The notes: generated from the sequence alone by a model not told the origin. 64,000 nt of DNA from Candidatus Fermentithermobacillaceae bacterium (GCA_012842495.1 DUSS01000045.1:134634-198633), one strand, 5' to 3'; positions 1-8,891 are shown, counted from the first letter of the stretch. Numbers and translations: made by a program.

Positions 1-2
1 CC

Positions 3-176
3 GACGGCGATTCACTCGTAACAACTTACCGCCAAAACGGAATCAACGCCGCCGTTGTAGGAAAGATTATCGCTGGTACGAGACGGGTGGTCCTTAGGGA
101 GTCCGGGGAGGAAGCTTTAAATCCGCCGGGTACGGACCACCTGTGGTTGGCCAGAGCTTTTTTGAGCGAGAAATGA
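3..176 (+). CDS. C-terminal fragment of an AIR synthase-related (HypE/ThiL-like) protein, truncated by the window edge
   Basis: Open frame from the window start, DGDSLVTTYRQNGINAAVVGKIIAGTRRVVLRESGEEALNPPGTDHLWLARAFLSEK*; resembles AIR-synthase C-terminal tails. Confidence 0.35.
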   Translation, partial: DGDSLVTTYRQNGINAAVVGKIIAGTRRVVLRESGEEALNPPGTDHLWLARAFLSEK

Positions 177-426
177 TCGGATAACCGGCTGAACCGGCTT
201 CATGGGCGGCAGTAACTCCTCGCCGGCGTATCGCTCGAAAAGAATGCGGACGAAGCATTTTTTGCGGTGGCGTTTAGCGAGGATGGCAGATCGACGGGCG
301 GGTTATTGCTTAGTGCAGCCGGTTGCAAGCTAGATGATAGCTGGGTTTGGACGGGGGTTTCCTGGGAACCATGGTATAATGAACCCCGAGGATGGCTTTC
401 AGCGCTATAAAGGGGGGGGGCACAGG

Positions 427-1311
427 ATGTGGATCTTCTGGGTTCTGGCGTCCCTCGTTGTGGTAGGATGGGGGACCGTCACCTGGGTCCAAACCCTCAA
501 AGCCAAGTTCGAACACACCCCCGAATCCAGGCTACTGTTGCTTGTGACCGCCGCCATCGCGCTGGCGCTGGGATGGCAGACCGCCCGCATGTTCGGGCCA
601 GGATGGTCCGCAAAGGTTCAGGCCGTCGCAGCTATCGGCGTTGGGGTAGTATACTTTGACATACTCTCTATTGCGCTGGTATCGATCTGGAAGGCGATTC
701 TCACTCTCGACATCGACGAAACCATATCAGGGCTGGAAGAAGAAGAGGAACGTCTCCGCCGCAAGCTGGATTCCCTCCGGTACGGTCGCTTCGCCGGTGA
801 CGTCATGGGGGCCGCGGGGGGCCCTGTGTACCCTGTCAGCCGGGTCGAAAAGGTGGAGGGGCCTGATGAGGAAATCTCGAGGCTCAGACGGATCGTGAAC
901 CGCTGGTTGGAGAGCGCCGGGATGACGAGGGTTCGCGCCTTGAAGCTTGAATCGTGGAAAGAAGAATACGCGCGGATGTCTCTGGACGAACTCGTGCGGG
1001 AAAAGAGACGGCTTGGGGAAGAGCGTCCGGCTGAACCCGGTGTCCGCGAACAGACCGAGGTCAGGATAGCTCTGATTGAGATGGAAATTCTTTCGCGTCA
1101 AGCTCGCCGGCTAGATGAAGGTACCATTAGCTCCGCCGGAGACCGGTCCTCTACCTCGTCAACCAGCCCGCTGGAAGGTGGCGGGGAGGAATCCGAGGAA
1201 CAGCTGAGGCGGAGGTTGGAAGAGATTTCAAGACAGGCCGCCCGGGCGCGGGCGGAGAAGGAAGCGTTCCTGAGAAGGAAGATAAGGCTTTCCTGGAGGG
1301 AGCGGGGATGA
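427..1311 (+). CDS. Membrane-anchored coiled-coil protein of unknown function
   Basis: N-terminal hydrophobic segments (MWIFWVLASLVVVGWGTV; VGVVYFDILSIALVSIW) then a Glu/Arg-rich coiled coil; stop overlaps the next start (ATGAG at 1308). Confidence 0.65.
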   Translation: MWIFWVLASLVVVGWGTVTWVQTLKAKFEHTPESRLLLLVTAAIALALGWQTARMFGPGWSAKVQAVAAIGVGVVYFDILSIALVSIWKAILTLDIDETISGLEEEEERLRRKLDSLRYGRFAGDVMGAAGGPVYPVSRVEKVEGPDEEISRLRRIVNRWLESAGMTRVRALKLESWKEEYARMSLDELVREKRRLGEERPAEPGVREQTEVRIALIEMEILSRQARRLDEGTISSAGDRSSTSSTSPLEGGGEESEEQLRRRLEEISRQAARARAEKEAFLRRKIRLSWRERG

Positions 1312-1754
1312 GTCTCATAAGCTCCTATAAAACCGATATCCGGCTGACACAGGCCCTGTCCGAAGGGAAGTCTGTGGAAGAGGATCCCGGGTGGGATATC
1401 TTACACGAGGCGGTTTGGGCTGCAGCTGACGAATTCACGGGCGAGGTCTCCCACAGCGTCAAAGATTTTTACGGGAGGACCTTTTACGCTGACTGGGCCA
1501 TTTCTACGCCGGAGATCCCCCGGGGCATCGGCATCAACGTCGATAGGAAGACGGGCCAGGTGATGTTCGTATACGATTCGTACGGGCTAGAAGGGTACGA
1601 GCGCCGTATTCAGGAAATCAAGGACAGGGTCCTTCAAAACTACTCGGCTATAGCTGTGTCGAAAGCGCTATCGCTACTAAACTATGAGGTTGATGTGGTA
1701 GAAGAAAAACATGCGACCGGCGGCAAGAAGGTGATCGTTACGGGGGTCCTCTAA
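1308..1754 (+). CDS. DUF1257 (Ycf35-like) protein
   Basis: Overall DUF1257 pattern (N-terminal S.I..YKT, ADWAI...GIGINVDRKTGQVMFVYDSYG, C-terminal NYEVDVVEEK); next to DUF2997 and Ycf46-like genes. Confidence 0.6.
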   Translation: MSLISSYKTDIRLTQALSEGKSVEEDPGWDILHEAVWAAADEFTGEVSHSVKDFYGRTFYADWAISTPEIPRGIGINVDRKTGQVMFVYDSYGLEGYERRIQEIKDRVLQNYSAIAVSKALSLLNYEVDVVEEKHATGGKKVIVTGVL

Positions 1755-1755
1755 G

Positions 1756-1983
1756 ATGACCAGGACTATTCGCGTGGAGATCTCGAAAAACGGACGGATC
1801 GAAGTGGATTTTCTGGGTTTTCCGGGAGAAACTTGTCTCGATGAGGAAGAGAATCTCACGGGGATATTGAAGAGTCTCGGTCTGTGGGCGGTACCGATTA
1901 CCATCGATAGAAAGGATACGGAACGGATAAGGCGGGAACTCGGCGCCGAGGAGGAACGGCGGAAGGAGGTCAAGGCCGAATGA
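1756..1983 (+). CDS. DUF2997 family small protein
   Basis: TRTIRVEISKNGRIEVDFLGFPGETCLDEEENL matches the DUF2997 pattern. Confidence 0.65.
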   Translation: MTRTIRVEISKNGRIEVDFLGFPGETCLDEEENLTGILKSLGLWAVPITIDRKDTERIRRELGAEEERRKEVKAE

Positions 1984-2204
1984 GGAAGGATTTGCCTCGA
2001 GCTGTGGCGCCAGGTTCCAGGCACCGTGAAGCCGACCGGTGTGTCGGCGCGTCTCCCGGGGGTTCCTATATGGAGGTGTGGATATCCGCCAGCCGCATAG
2101 ACGTATTCGAAAGACAGGGAGACGGGAAAACCGCGCGGCTAATCGAGGCCCTCAGAAAGCTCGGTCTCGAGATGCGGGCACGCACCGTATCCTTCTGCGG
2201 ATAA
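1980..2204 (+). CDS. Small hypothetical protein of the Ycf35/Ycf46 cassette (start could be 2070)
   Basis: ATGA overlap with the DUF2997 stop; ORF ends 12 nt before the AAA gene. Confidence 0.4.
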   Translation: MRKDLPRAVAPGSRHREADRCVGASPGGSYMEVWISASRIDVFERQGDGKTARLIEALRKLGLEMRARTVSFCG

Positions 2205-2216
2205 ACGGGGTGGCAA

Positions 2217-3965
2217 ATGAAAACCGGGGGTTATCTCGATGATTCCTGGATACAGAAGGCTCTCCTAAAACGAAAGGCCAATTACTCGCCTGTGATGTGC
2301 TTTGAGACGGTGGACCCCAAGCGCATCCTCCAGCTTAAGTCGTATGTGCTCACTTCGGAGGAGTTCTCCGGAATAGACCAGGTGTTCATCTACGATCCGT
2401 GGGACGGGCTGGGGTTGTTGAAACTGTCTCCGACGGGGCCAGTCACGGAGCCGTACAGGAAAAAACTCCAGTCCGAAACCCCGCTTGCTTCAAGGATCCG
2501 TCCGGATGGGCTGGTAGAGCTCCAAAACCTTAAGGCGGTCCTCAAAGAGGTGGACAGGTTTCTCAGGCAAAGAAGGACCGTGTTCATAATCCAGAACCTG
2601 TCCGAAGCGAGGGAGTTCGAAAGCGGTTTCCAGTCGGCCATCCGGGCCTGGGCCATAGATCCCCAGGTGATTTCCAACGGGTCGTCTGTATTCATCCTCA
2701 CCTCGGACGCGTCCAAGATCATGGACGACTTCACCAAAGACTTCGTGGTCATCATCCCGGTGGACCCATCCAGCGACGAGGAGAGGAGGCGTTTGGTCCA
2801 GGCGGTAGCTGCTGACCTGGAAGTACCCTGCGATTCGGAGAAGACGGAGCAGCTCGCGGTGGCCCTGGCCGGGCTCAACCTGCATCAGACCGAAAGCATT
2901 CTTCTGGAATCGTACCAGAGGACCCGCGATTTCGATCTCAGAACAATAAAGGATCTCAAATCTGACATGGTGAGGAAATCCAGGGTGCTCGAAGTCCGGG
3001 ATCCTCAGTGGAGGTTTACCGACATCGGCGGGTATCACGCCGTCAAGGAATTCGTGTCCAAATACATCGTGAACGTGCTCAAGCACTCGGACAGGGCGAG
3101 GTACTTCGGCCTATCTCTTCCCAAAGGCTTGCTCTTTTTCGGCCCTCCTGGCACCGGGAAAAGCCTATTTGCCAATGCGCTGGCCAGCGAAGTTCACCTG
3201 CCTTTCATATATCTGGTCACGGAAAACATCTATTCAAAGTGGTTGGGAGAATCCGGCCAAAACATGAAAAGCGCCATTACAATGGCGGAGAAGATGTCGC
3301 CGGCCATAGTGTTCGTGGATGAAATAGACAGGTTCGGCAAGAGAACAGGGGTCGCGGCGGGTTCCGCGGAAGAGGAGACCCAGCGGGTGTTCTCGCAATT
3401 CCTCGAATGGCTGGGCAATCCCTCCAGGGAAGCTATCATCGTCGGGACAACGAACGTGCCCGAACATCTGGACGAGGCCTTCACCCGGGCGGGTCGCTTC
3501 GACTATAAGATTCCCTTCCTCTACCCGGGGCCGCAGGCGCGGTTGGAGGTTCTCATGGTTCACCTGGGATTCGCCGAAGGTTCGAGGAGGCCGAAAGTGC
3601 CCCTGTCGATGGGACGAGAAGAGACCGCGGAGTTCTTGCGGGAACGCATAGTTCCGTTGACGAGAAATTTCTCTTGCGCCGAGCTGGAGGAGCTCGTGAC
3701 CAGGGCGAAGAGGATCGCCTTCGACAGGCAAGCCGAGGCGGTATCTGAGGAGGACCTTTTGAAAGCAACCCGCACATTCCGAATCGACCACGCTCACCGC
3801 AGGAGGGTTGTTCAGTCCTGCCTGGCCCAGGCCAGAAGGTTTACCGACGACCAGACGTTCCTCGATGCCATCGAGGAAGAAATGGGTTCGGCGGAATCGG
3901 ACGAAGAGTGGACGAGGAGCTCCCGGAACGCGTCTGCGACGGAGCCCGAGACGGGCCCGGGATAG
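2217..3965 (+). CDS. AAA+ ATPase, Ycf46-like
   Basis: Walker A GPPGTGKS, Walker B AIVFVDEID, second region of homology TTNVPEHLDEAFTRAGRFD; degenerate N-terminal ATPase-like region plus GLNLHQTESIL linker typical of Ycf46. Confidence 0.85.
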   Translation: MKTGGYLDDSWIQKALLKRKANYSPVMCFETVDPKRILQLKSYVLTSEEFSGIDQVFIYDPWDGLGLLKLSPTGPVTEPYRKKLQSETPLASRIRPDGLVELQNLKAVLKEVDRFLRQRRTVFIIQNLSEAREFESGFQSAIRAWAIDPQVISNGSSVFILTSDASKIMDDFTKDFVVIIPVDPSSDEERRRLVQAVAADLEVPCDSEKTEQLAVALAGLNLHQTESILLESYQRTRDFDLRTIKDLKSDMVRKSRVLEVRDPQWRFTDIGGYHAVKEFVSKYIVNVLKHSDRARYFGLSLPKGLLFFGPPGTGKSLFANALASEVHLPFIYLVTENIYSKWLGESGQNMKSAITMAEKMSPAIVFVDEIDRFGKRTGVAAGSAEEETQRVFSQFLEWLGNPSREAIIVGTTNVPEHLDEAFTRAGRFDYKIPFLYPGPQARLEVLMVHLGFAEGSRRPKVPLSMGREETAEFLRERIVPLTRNFSCAELEELVTRAKRIAFDRQAEAVSEEDLLKATRTFRIDHAHRRRVVQSCLAQARRFTDDQTFLDAIEEEMGSAESDEEWTRSSRNASATEPETGPG

Positions 3966-4010
3966 AGCTAGAAGATGGAACCTAATAAAAGCCGAAGAGA
4001 GGGATCAAGT

Positions 4011-4247
4011 ATGAGAGAAAAGGTCGAGGCCGTGTTGGAGAGCATACGTCCGCAGCTTCAGGCGGACGGAGGCAACGTAGAGCTTATCGATGTATCGGAA
4101 GATGGAGTCGTTAAGGTGAAGCTCACGGGGAGCTGCGGCGGTTGTCCCTTCGCCATGCTTACGTTAAAGGCCGGAATAGAGCGTGTGCTCAAACAAGAGG
4201 TACCGGGGGTCAAGGCGGTGGAGGCCGTCGGATTAACGACTCGTTGA
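4011..4247 (+). CDS. NifU C-terminal domain (Nfu-type) Fe-S scaffold protein
   Basis: VLESIRPQLQADGGNVELIDV...LTGSCGGCPFAMLTLKAGIERVLKQEVPGVKAVEAV with CxxC. Confidence 0.92.
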   Translation: MREKVEAVLESIRPQLQADGGNVELIDVSEDGVVKVKLTGSCGGCPFAMLTLKAGIERVLKQEVPGVKAVEAVGLTTR

Positions 4248-5019
4248 GATAGCGTTCGAGGATATCCCATCTCCTGGCCGACGCAGCGCCAATTCTCACA
4301 GCTCCTTCGAATATCCGCGTGGGGGATTTGTTGTGGAAGGTTTCGAGGGCTTCCACCGAGTCCCCCATGATGCATTCAGCTATGCTTTCTGCGTGGCTTA
4401 TATCCTTTTCTCTGGCCCCAAGAAGCCTGTGGTCAAAGGACGAGCCTATTTTCACGATCAGGCCCTTTTTCACGGCCAGGGCCTGTGCGAGAGGGGGTAT
4501 GGCAAGGGCCTGCAGAGGAATGGCTTGGAGAAATTTCCGGGACACGCACGAAGGACCGTGGGACATGGAAGCTACACCCAGGTCGGCCCTGCCGATTCCC
4601 TCGTTCAAAAGGCGGCGGGCTTTAAGGACCTGTGCGGCCAGCCCCGTTCCCGGCAGTCCTTTGGGATAGCAGTCGGTCAGGGCGAGATCGTATCCCCAGG
4701 CCATTGTGCCCGCGAGCTCCGCGAGACACTTTGAGATGGGACCGGAGAGGTCACCGTCACAAAAGAGAAGCGAGTCCGCGGCGCCGCGAAGAGCTTCGAG
4801 AGCAGATATCGCTCTGGGAACGTCCACCCCTAGAGGTTCTTCGAATACCAGCGCTCTTACCCTTGTGTCGCCCAATTCCCGAACCAGGGTCTCTGTACGA
4901 TCCCGGGACCCGTTTATAACGACAAGCACGCGGTTTAAGCCGGCACCCAAACAAGATTGGATGACGTGAAGGATGGTTTTCTCCTCGTCTTTTGCAGGGA
5001 CAGCTGCCCACATTTCCAT
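4210..5019 (-). CDS. Glycosyltransferase family 2-like protein
   Basis: AAVPAKDEEKTILHVI...VLVVINGSRDRTETLVREL...LLFCDGDLSGP; AGGAGG upstream of ATG 5019. Confidence 0.8.
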   Translation of the reverse strand: MEMWAAVPAKDEEKTILHVIQSCLGAGLNRVLVVINGSRDRTETLVRELGDTRVRALVFEEPLGVDVPRAISALEALRGAADSLLFCDGDLSGPISKCLAELAGTMAWGYDLALTDCYPKGLPGTGLAAQVLKARRLLNEGIGRADLGVASMSHGPSCVSRKFLQAIPLQALAIPPLAQALAVKKGLIVKIGSSFDHRLLGAREKDISHAESIAECIMGDSVEALETFHNKSPTRIFEGAVRIGAASARRWDILERYLNESLIRRPPPP

Positions 5020-5157
5020 AACCCGAAAACCTCCTACACATACCCTGTATATGCTTGGCATTTGCTAAAGCTGCGTTACATTTTCGGTTTCACCACGATT
5101 CCGGCCTGAGCATATAAATGTGCTAGTCTCGCTCCTTTTGGAAAGGAGGGGAGGAGG

Positions 5158-6750
5158 TTGGACGTGGACGCCCTCGAAGTCAGAAAAGAAGAGCTTCGCC
5201 TTGAAGAAGTAGTGGGCGAAGGTACCTCGCAGATCGTTATCTCCGAACCTGTATCTGTACCCGAGCCGAAGCCTGTAGTAGCATCCGTCATCGATTTCGC
5301 GGCGAGAACCCGTATCACCAGAGTAACCGTGCTGCCGGGCAAGGTAGTGGTGGACGGAGTTGTCTCCTTGTCCATCATTTACGAAGCGCAAGTCCCGTAC
5401 CAGACCGTTCACGTGTTCCATGCAGAAGTGGCGTTCAGCACGTTCGTGGAGATCCCGGGTGCCGAGCCGGGTATGGTCGCCGTTCCCGTTGTCACGGTAG
5501 AGCACGCCGCGTTTGAAGTACTGCCCGACGGAAGGACCGTCGTAGTTCGCATGGTACTCAGTATGTACGTGCGAGTGGTACGAACCGCCATCGTAGAGGT
5601 GGTGACCGACGTCTCCGGTATTCCGGGTCTGCAGGTCACGAAGGAGATGATCAAGGCCGAGACGGTTTTGGGCGAGGTCACGGCGCAGGCGGTGGTAAGG
5701 GAGCAGCTTACGGTTCCGGAAACGAAACCCCCGGTCGTCTCCATCATAGATTACGTGGCGACGGCCAACGTGACTACGACTACGGTGCTGCCCAATAAGG
5801 TGATAGTGAACGGTGTGATAAGTCTCCGCGTGATTTACGAAGCCAGGACGCCCTATCAGACGGTGCACGTGGCTCACTTTACGATACCTTTCGAAAGGTT
5901 CGTTGAGATCCCCGGCGCGCAACCCGGCATGGCGGTGGTGGCGGACGTGGCTGTGGAGTTCGTCGCCCTGGATGTCACGGCGAACGCAAGAGGCATCACA
6001 GCTCGAATCGTTATAGAAATCACCGCCAAGGTCGTCCGAGTACAGACGCTGCAGGTGGTCACAGGAGTCACAGGCGTAGCCGGCCTCGAGGTCGAGAAGG
6101 AACTGGTACGGGTTCAGGAGGTGCTGGGGGAGAACACCGCTCAAGCTATCGTGCGCGAACTCGTGGATGTGCCGCCCGAAAAGCCGCCTGTCGCCGCTGT
6201 ACTGGATTACTCGGCGACTCCGGAGGTCAAACGAACCATCGTTGCTCCCGGGAAGATCATAATAGATGGCGCCGTTGCTCAGCGCATTATCTACGAGCCC
6301 CTGATGGAACCCACCCAGACGGTTAGGACCCTGCACTTCACGGTGCCGTTCTCCGAATTCGTTGTGCTGCCTGAGGCGAAACCGGGTATGGTCGCCCGGG
6401 TATTCGTTCAGGTTGAGCACGTGAACTTCGAAGTGCCGCCTGCCGGGGAACCGGTGATGGTGACCAAAGTCCTGATGCTCACGGCCAGGGTCTTCAGAAC
6501 CAGGCAGGTTACCGTGGTTACGGCCGTCACTATCGGAAAACCCGCTTGCACCGGCGTGATCACGGCGAATTTGGTGAACGTGAGAGAAGGTCCCGGGATG
6601 ACCTACCCTGTCATTACCCAGGTCAACGTCGGGACCCAAGTATCGGTGCTCGAAGTAACTTCGGACTGGCTGCGAGTAAGGCTTCCTTCCGGGCAGGAGG
6701 GATGGGTATTCGCCCAGTTCGTGCGGCATGACTGCATGCCAAGGGGTTGA
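5158..6750 (+). CDS. Three SPOCS (DUF3794) repeats plus C-terminal SH3b domain protein
   Basis: Three ~155-aa repeats (E.VLGE.TAQ.VV.E...VPE.KP.V..IIDY...VLP.K.I..G.....IYEA....QTVH...) then VITANLVNVREGPGMTYPVITQVNVGTQVSVLEVTSDWLRVRLPSGQEGWVFAQFV; TTG start. Confidence 0.85.
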   Translation: MDVDALEVRKEELRLEEVVGEGTSQIVISEPVSVPEPKPVVASVIDFAARTRITRVTVLPGKVVVDGVVSLSIIYEAQVPYQTVHVFHAEVAFSTFVEIPGAEPGMVAVPVVTVEHAAFEVLPDGRTVVVRMVLSMYVRVVRTAIVEVVTDVSGIPGLQVTKEMIKAETVLGEVTAQAVVREQLTVPETKPPVVSIIDYVATANVTTTTVLPNKVIVNGVISLRVIYEARTPYQTVHVAHFTIPFERFVEIPGAQPGMAVVADVAVEFVALDVTANARGITARIVIEITAKVVRVQTLQVVTGVTGVAGLEVEKELVRVQEVLGENTAQAIVRELVDVPPEKPPVAAVLDYSATPEVKRTIVAPGKIIIDGAVAQRIIYEPLMEPTQTVRTLHFTVPFSEFVVLPEAKPGMVARVFVQVEHVNFEVPPAGEPVMVTKVLMLTARVFRTRQVTVVTAVTIGKPACTGVITANLVNVREGPGMTYPVITQVNVGTQVSVLEVTSDWLRVRLPSGQEGWVFAQFVRHDCMPRG

Positions 6751-6879
6751 GGTTGAGGGGTCATACGTGCGGGTCCCGACGGAGTGTACGAGCGAGGGAG
6801 GCCGGCTATATGGTCTCCCTCGTTTCCTTGATTACAAGAGAATCATTCGGATGAGAAACCCAGGTCGGACCAAGTCGGG

Positions 6880-7343
6880 GTGAGGCGGATGGGCGACGTA
6901 GAAAGACTTTACCCACGCAGGTTCCCTTCTAAAGATAAAAGTTGGTCTTCCGCCAGAGTCCTGCGTAATGCAGGTCTACAGGGAGTATTGACCGCCGTCG
7001 CGTACGACGCTGGAGTCGCTCTGGCCGGAGGCCCTCCCCTCACACAGCTGGAAACCATGGCCGACACATTCAGCGGCTTCATCGGTGGAATGGTCACACC
7101 CATTCTCAGCCCTTTCGTTGGCGCCAGAGCTGCGCTTGCGGTCAGCGCTGTACTGACCGGTTTCCTGTACCAGACCTACATTACTCAGACCGGCGGTGGG
7201 TCGGCGGAGCAGCCACACAACAAAGCCCGATCAAGGTCGCTCATGTGGATATCCGTGACGCCTCATCTTCGCCGGGAGGAAAAGAGCACTCGACTTGCGA
7301 AGACATCCAGAACCGGTTTAAGGCGTTGGAGGTGTTCGGATGA
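6880..7343 (+). pseudogene. Hypothetical protein, apparently frameshifted near 7195-7215
   Basis: Listed ORF 6880-7455 runs into the next gene out of frame; switching frame near 7200 gives a C-terminus (...TQQSPIKVAHVDIRDASSSPGGKEHSTCEDIQNRFKALEVFG*) ending with an ATGA overlap at 7340-7343. Confidence 0.45.
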
Positions 7344-8158
7344 GCGATTGCATCAAAACCCACGGCCTTTTCCGGGGAAAGGAACGAGAACTTCTCGATC
7401 TTTTACGACCGGCCGGCGGGGAGTGGGGTATTGTCATCGACGATCTGGAAGGTAAGGGCTTTCTCGAACTCAATGGCAACAAGAAGTTTCTTGCAGCTTC
7501 GGTCATCAAACTCCCCATCATGATGGCGGCTTTTAACCAGGTGCGGCTGGGACGCTCGAGGCTCGACGATACTATCGTGCTGAAAAAAGAAGACAAAGTC
7601 GGGGGCTCGGGCGTCCTCCTCGAGTTTCACAACGGCTTATCGCTGACGCTTCTCGATGCCATACATCTCATGATCGTTGTGAGCGACAACACTGCAACCA
7701 ACCTTGTAATCGACGCTATCGGCGGCATTGACGTGGTAAACCACTACATGGCTCAGAGGGGGTTAAAGGACTCCAGGCTCGAAAACTACCTTATGAAGCC
7801 CAAGCCCCAGGGTCCCAGGAACTCAGTAACCCCGTCGGAGGTGGCATATCTCCTCCGGGGAATAGCTACCCGCTCCATCGACAACCCAGGCGACTGCGAC
7901 ACCATGTATGAGATCCTTAAACGCCAGCAGTACAACGAAAAAATTCCCTGGGACCTCCCGCCCGAGGTCGAGTGCGCTCACAAGACCGGCGAGCTAAAAG
8001 GTGTAACTCATGACGTGGGGATAGTGCGAGGTTCCGGAGTAAACTTCGTCATCGTCTGTCTCTCCCAAAATCTGCCCAGTACAAGGGAAGGTGACAGGAC
8101 CATAGGACATATAGCGAAGTGGGCTTATGATATCCTAGTTCGGAACCAACAAGCGTGA
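7340..8158 (+). CDS. Class A beta-lactamase-related serine hydrolase
   Basis: ASVIKL (SxxK), VSDNTATN (SDN), AHKTGELKG (KTG). Confidence 0.88.
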   Translation: MSDCIKTHGLFRGKERELLDLLRPAGGEWGIVIDDLEGKGFLELNGNKKFLAASVIKLPIMMAAFNQVRLGRSRLDDTIVLKKEDKVGGSGVLLEFHNGLSLTLLDAIHLMIVVSDNTATNLVIDAIGGIDVVNHYMAQRGLKDSRLENYLMKPKPQGPRNSVTPSEVAYLLRGIATRSIDNPGDCDTMYEILKRQQYNEKIPWDLPPEVECAHKTGELKGVTHDVGIVRGSGVNFVIVCLSQNLPSTREGDRTIGHIAKWAYDILVRNQQA

Positions 8159-8169
8159 GGGCGAGTTTT

Positions 8170-8517
8170 TTACGAGCACGCGCTTCCCTGGTTCGGCCCG
8201 ATCAGCCGGTATATTCCCGCGATCCTGAAGCGGAATTTCCGCAGGGGCGTTATGGAGCTCGGTCGGTCTTTCACGACGTGGAGCATGTTCCTTTCGTCGA
8301 CCATGACACCCAGGTGCACGTAGCCCCCGGGGAAGCGCATGACTACGATGTCGTCGGCTTGGGGATTTGATACCGGGCGAGCTATCCGGTTGAGGGTATC
8401 TAGAGCTCGTTTCAGGTAGTCGGGGTGAGCTTCTTCCTCTATCGGCAGGCCGTCGCCATCCGGAAACCAGACGCCCTTAGAGCGGAAGTATAGCCAGACG
8501 AGACCTAGGCAATCCAC
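8170..8517 (-). CDS. NlpC/P60 family hydrolase; coding homology extends upstream to about 8590
   Basis: Reverse frame upstream of the GTG reads LVGIPYKFKGRDFDGVDCLGLVW, then DDIVVMRFPGGYVHLGVMVDERNMLHVV (Cys and His motifs). Confidence 0.7.
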   Translation of the reverse strand: MDCLGLVWLYFRSKGVWFPDGDGLPIEEEAHPDYLKRALDTLNRIARPVSNPQADDIVVMRFPGGYVHLGVMVDERNMLHVVKDRPSSITPLRKFRFRIAGIYRLIGPNQGSACS

Positions 8518-8891
8518 GCCGTCGAAGTCGCGCCCCTTGAATTTGTAAGGGATACCGACGAGGTTTTCCAGGGTGAAAGCACCTCCCGGTGGCCGTCTCA
8601 GCTGGCTTAGACATTCTATGCGTTCTCACGATAATGTGAACATAATGTGCTAGTCCCCGAGAGGGTTAAGCTCCCAGATGATACCATCACCACCTTAAAA
8701 CGAGATCGCGGAAGTAATGAGGAAATAGTACACGATAACTTCGAATGCAGGGGATCCAGTGCAATGAGACAGATTTGTGGTTTGTGCTGCAATAACTCTA
8801 ACATAGAGGCAAAGATACACAAGGAGACTAAGATGTGCAAACGGGAGGTGAAGCCGTACACTCACATAGTTCAAACACGAGGAGGGGCAAT

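Noticed and set aside
5065-6729. Long antisense ORF (554 aa, minus strand)
   Set aside because: Mirror of the GC-rich SPOCS gene; composition (His/Asp/Arg/Gly-rich) typical of a shadow ORF.
8640-8890. Possible riboswitch (c-di-GMP-like AGGCAAAG / GCAAACGGGAGGTGAAGCC) or small Cys-rich ORF 8647-8895
   Set aside because: Motif pieces are out of the consensus order and no coding signature was recognised for the ORF.
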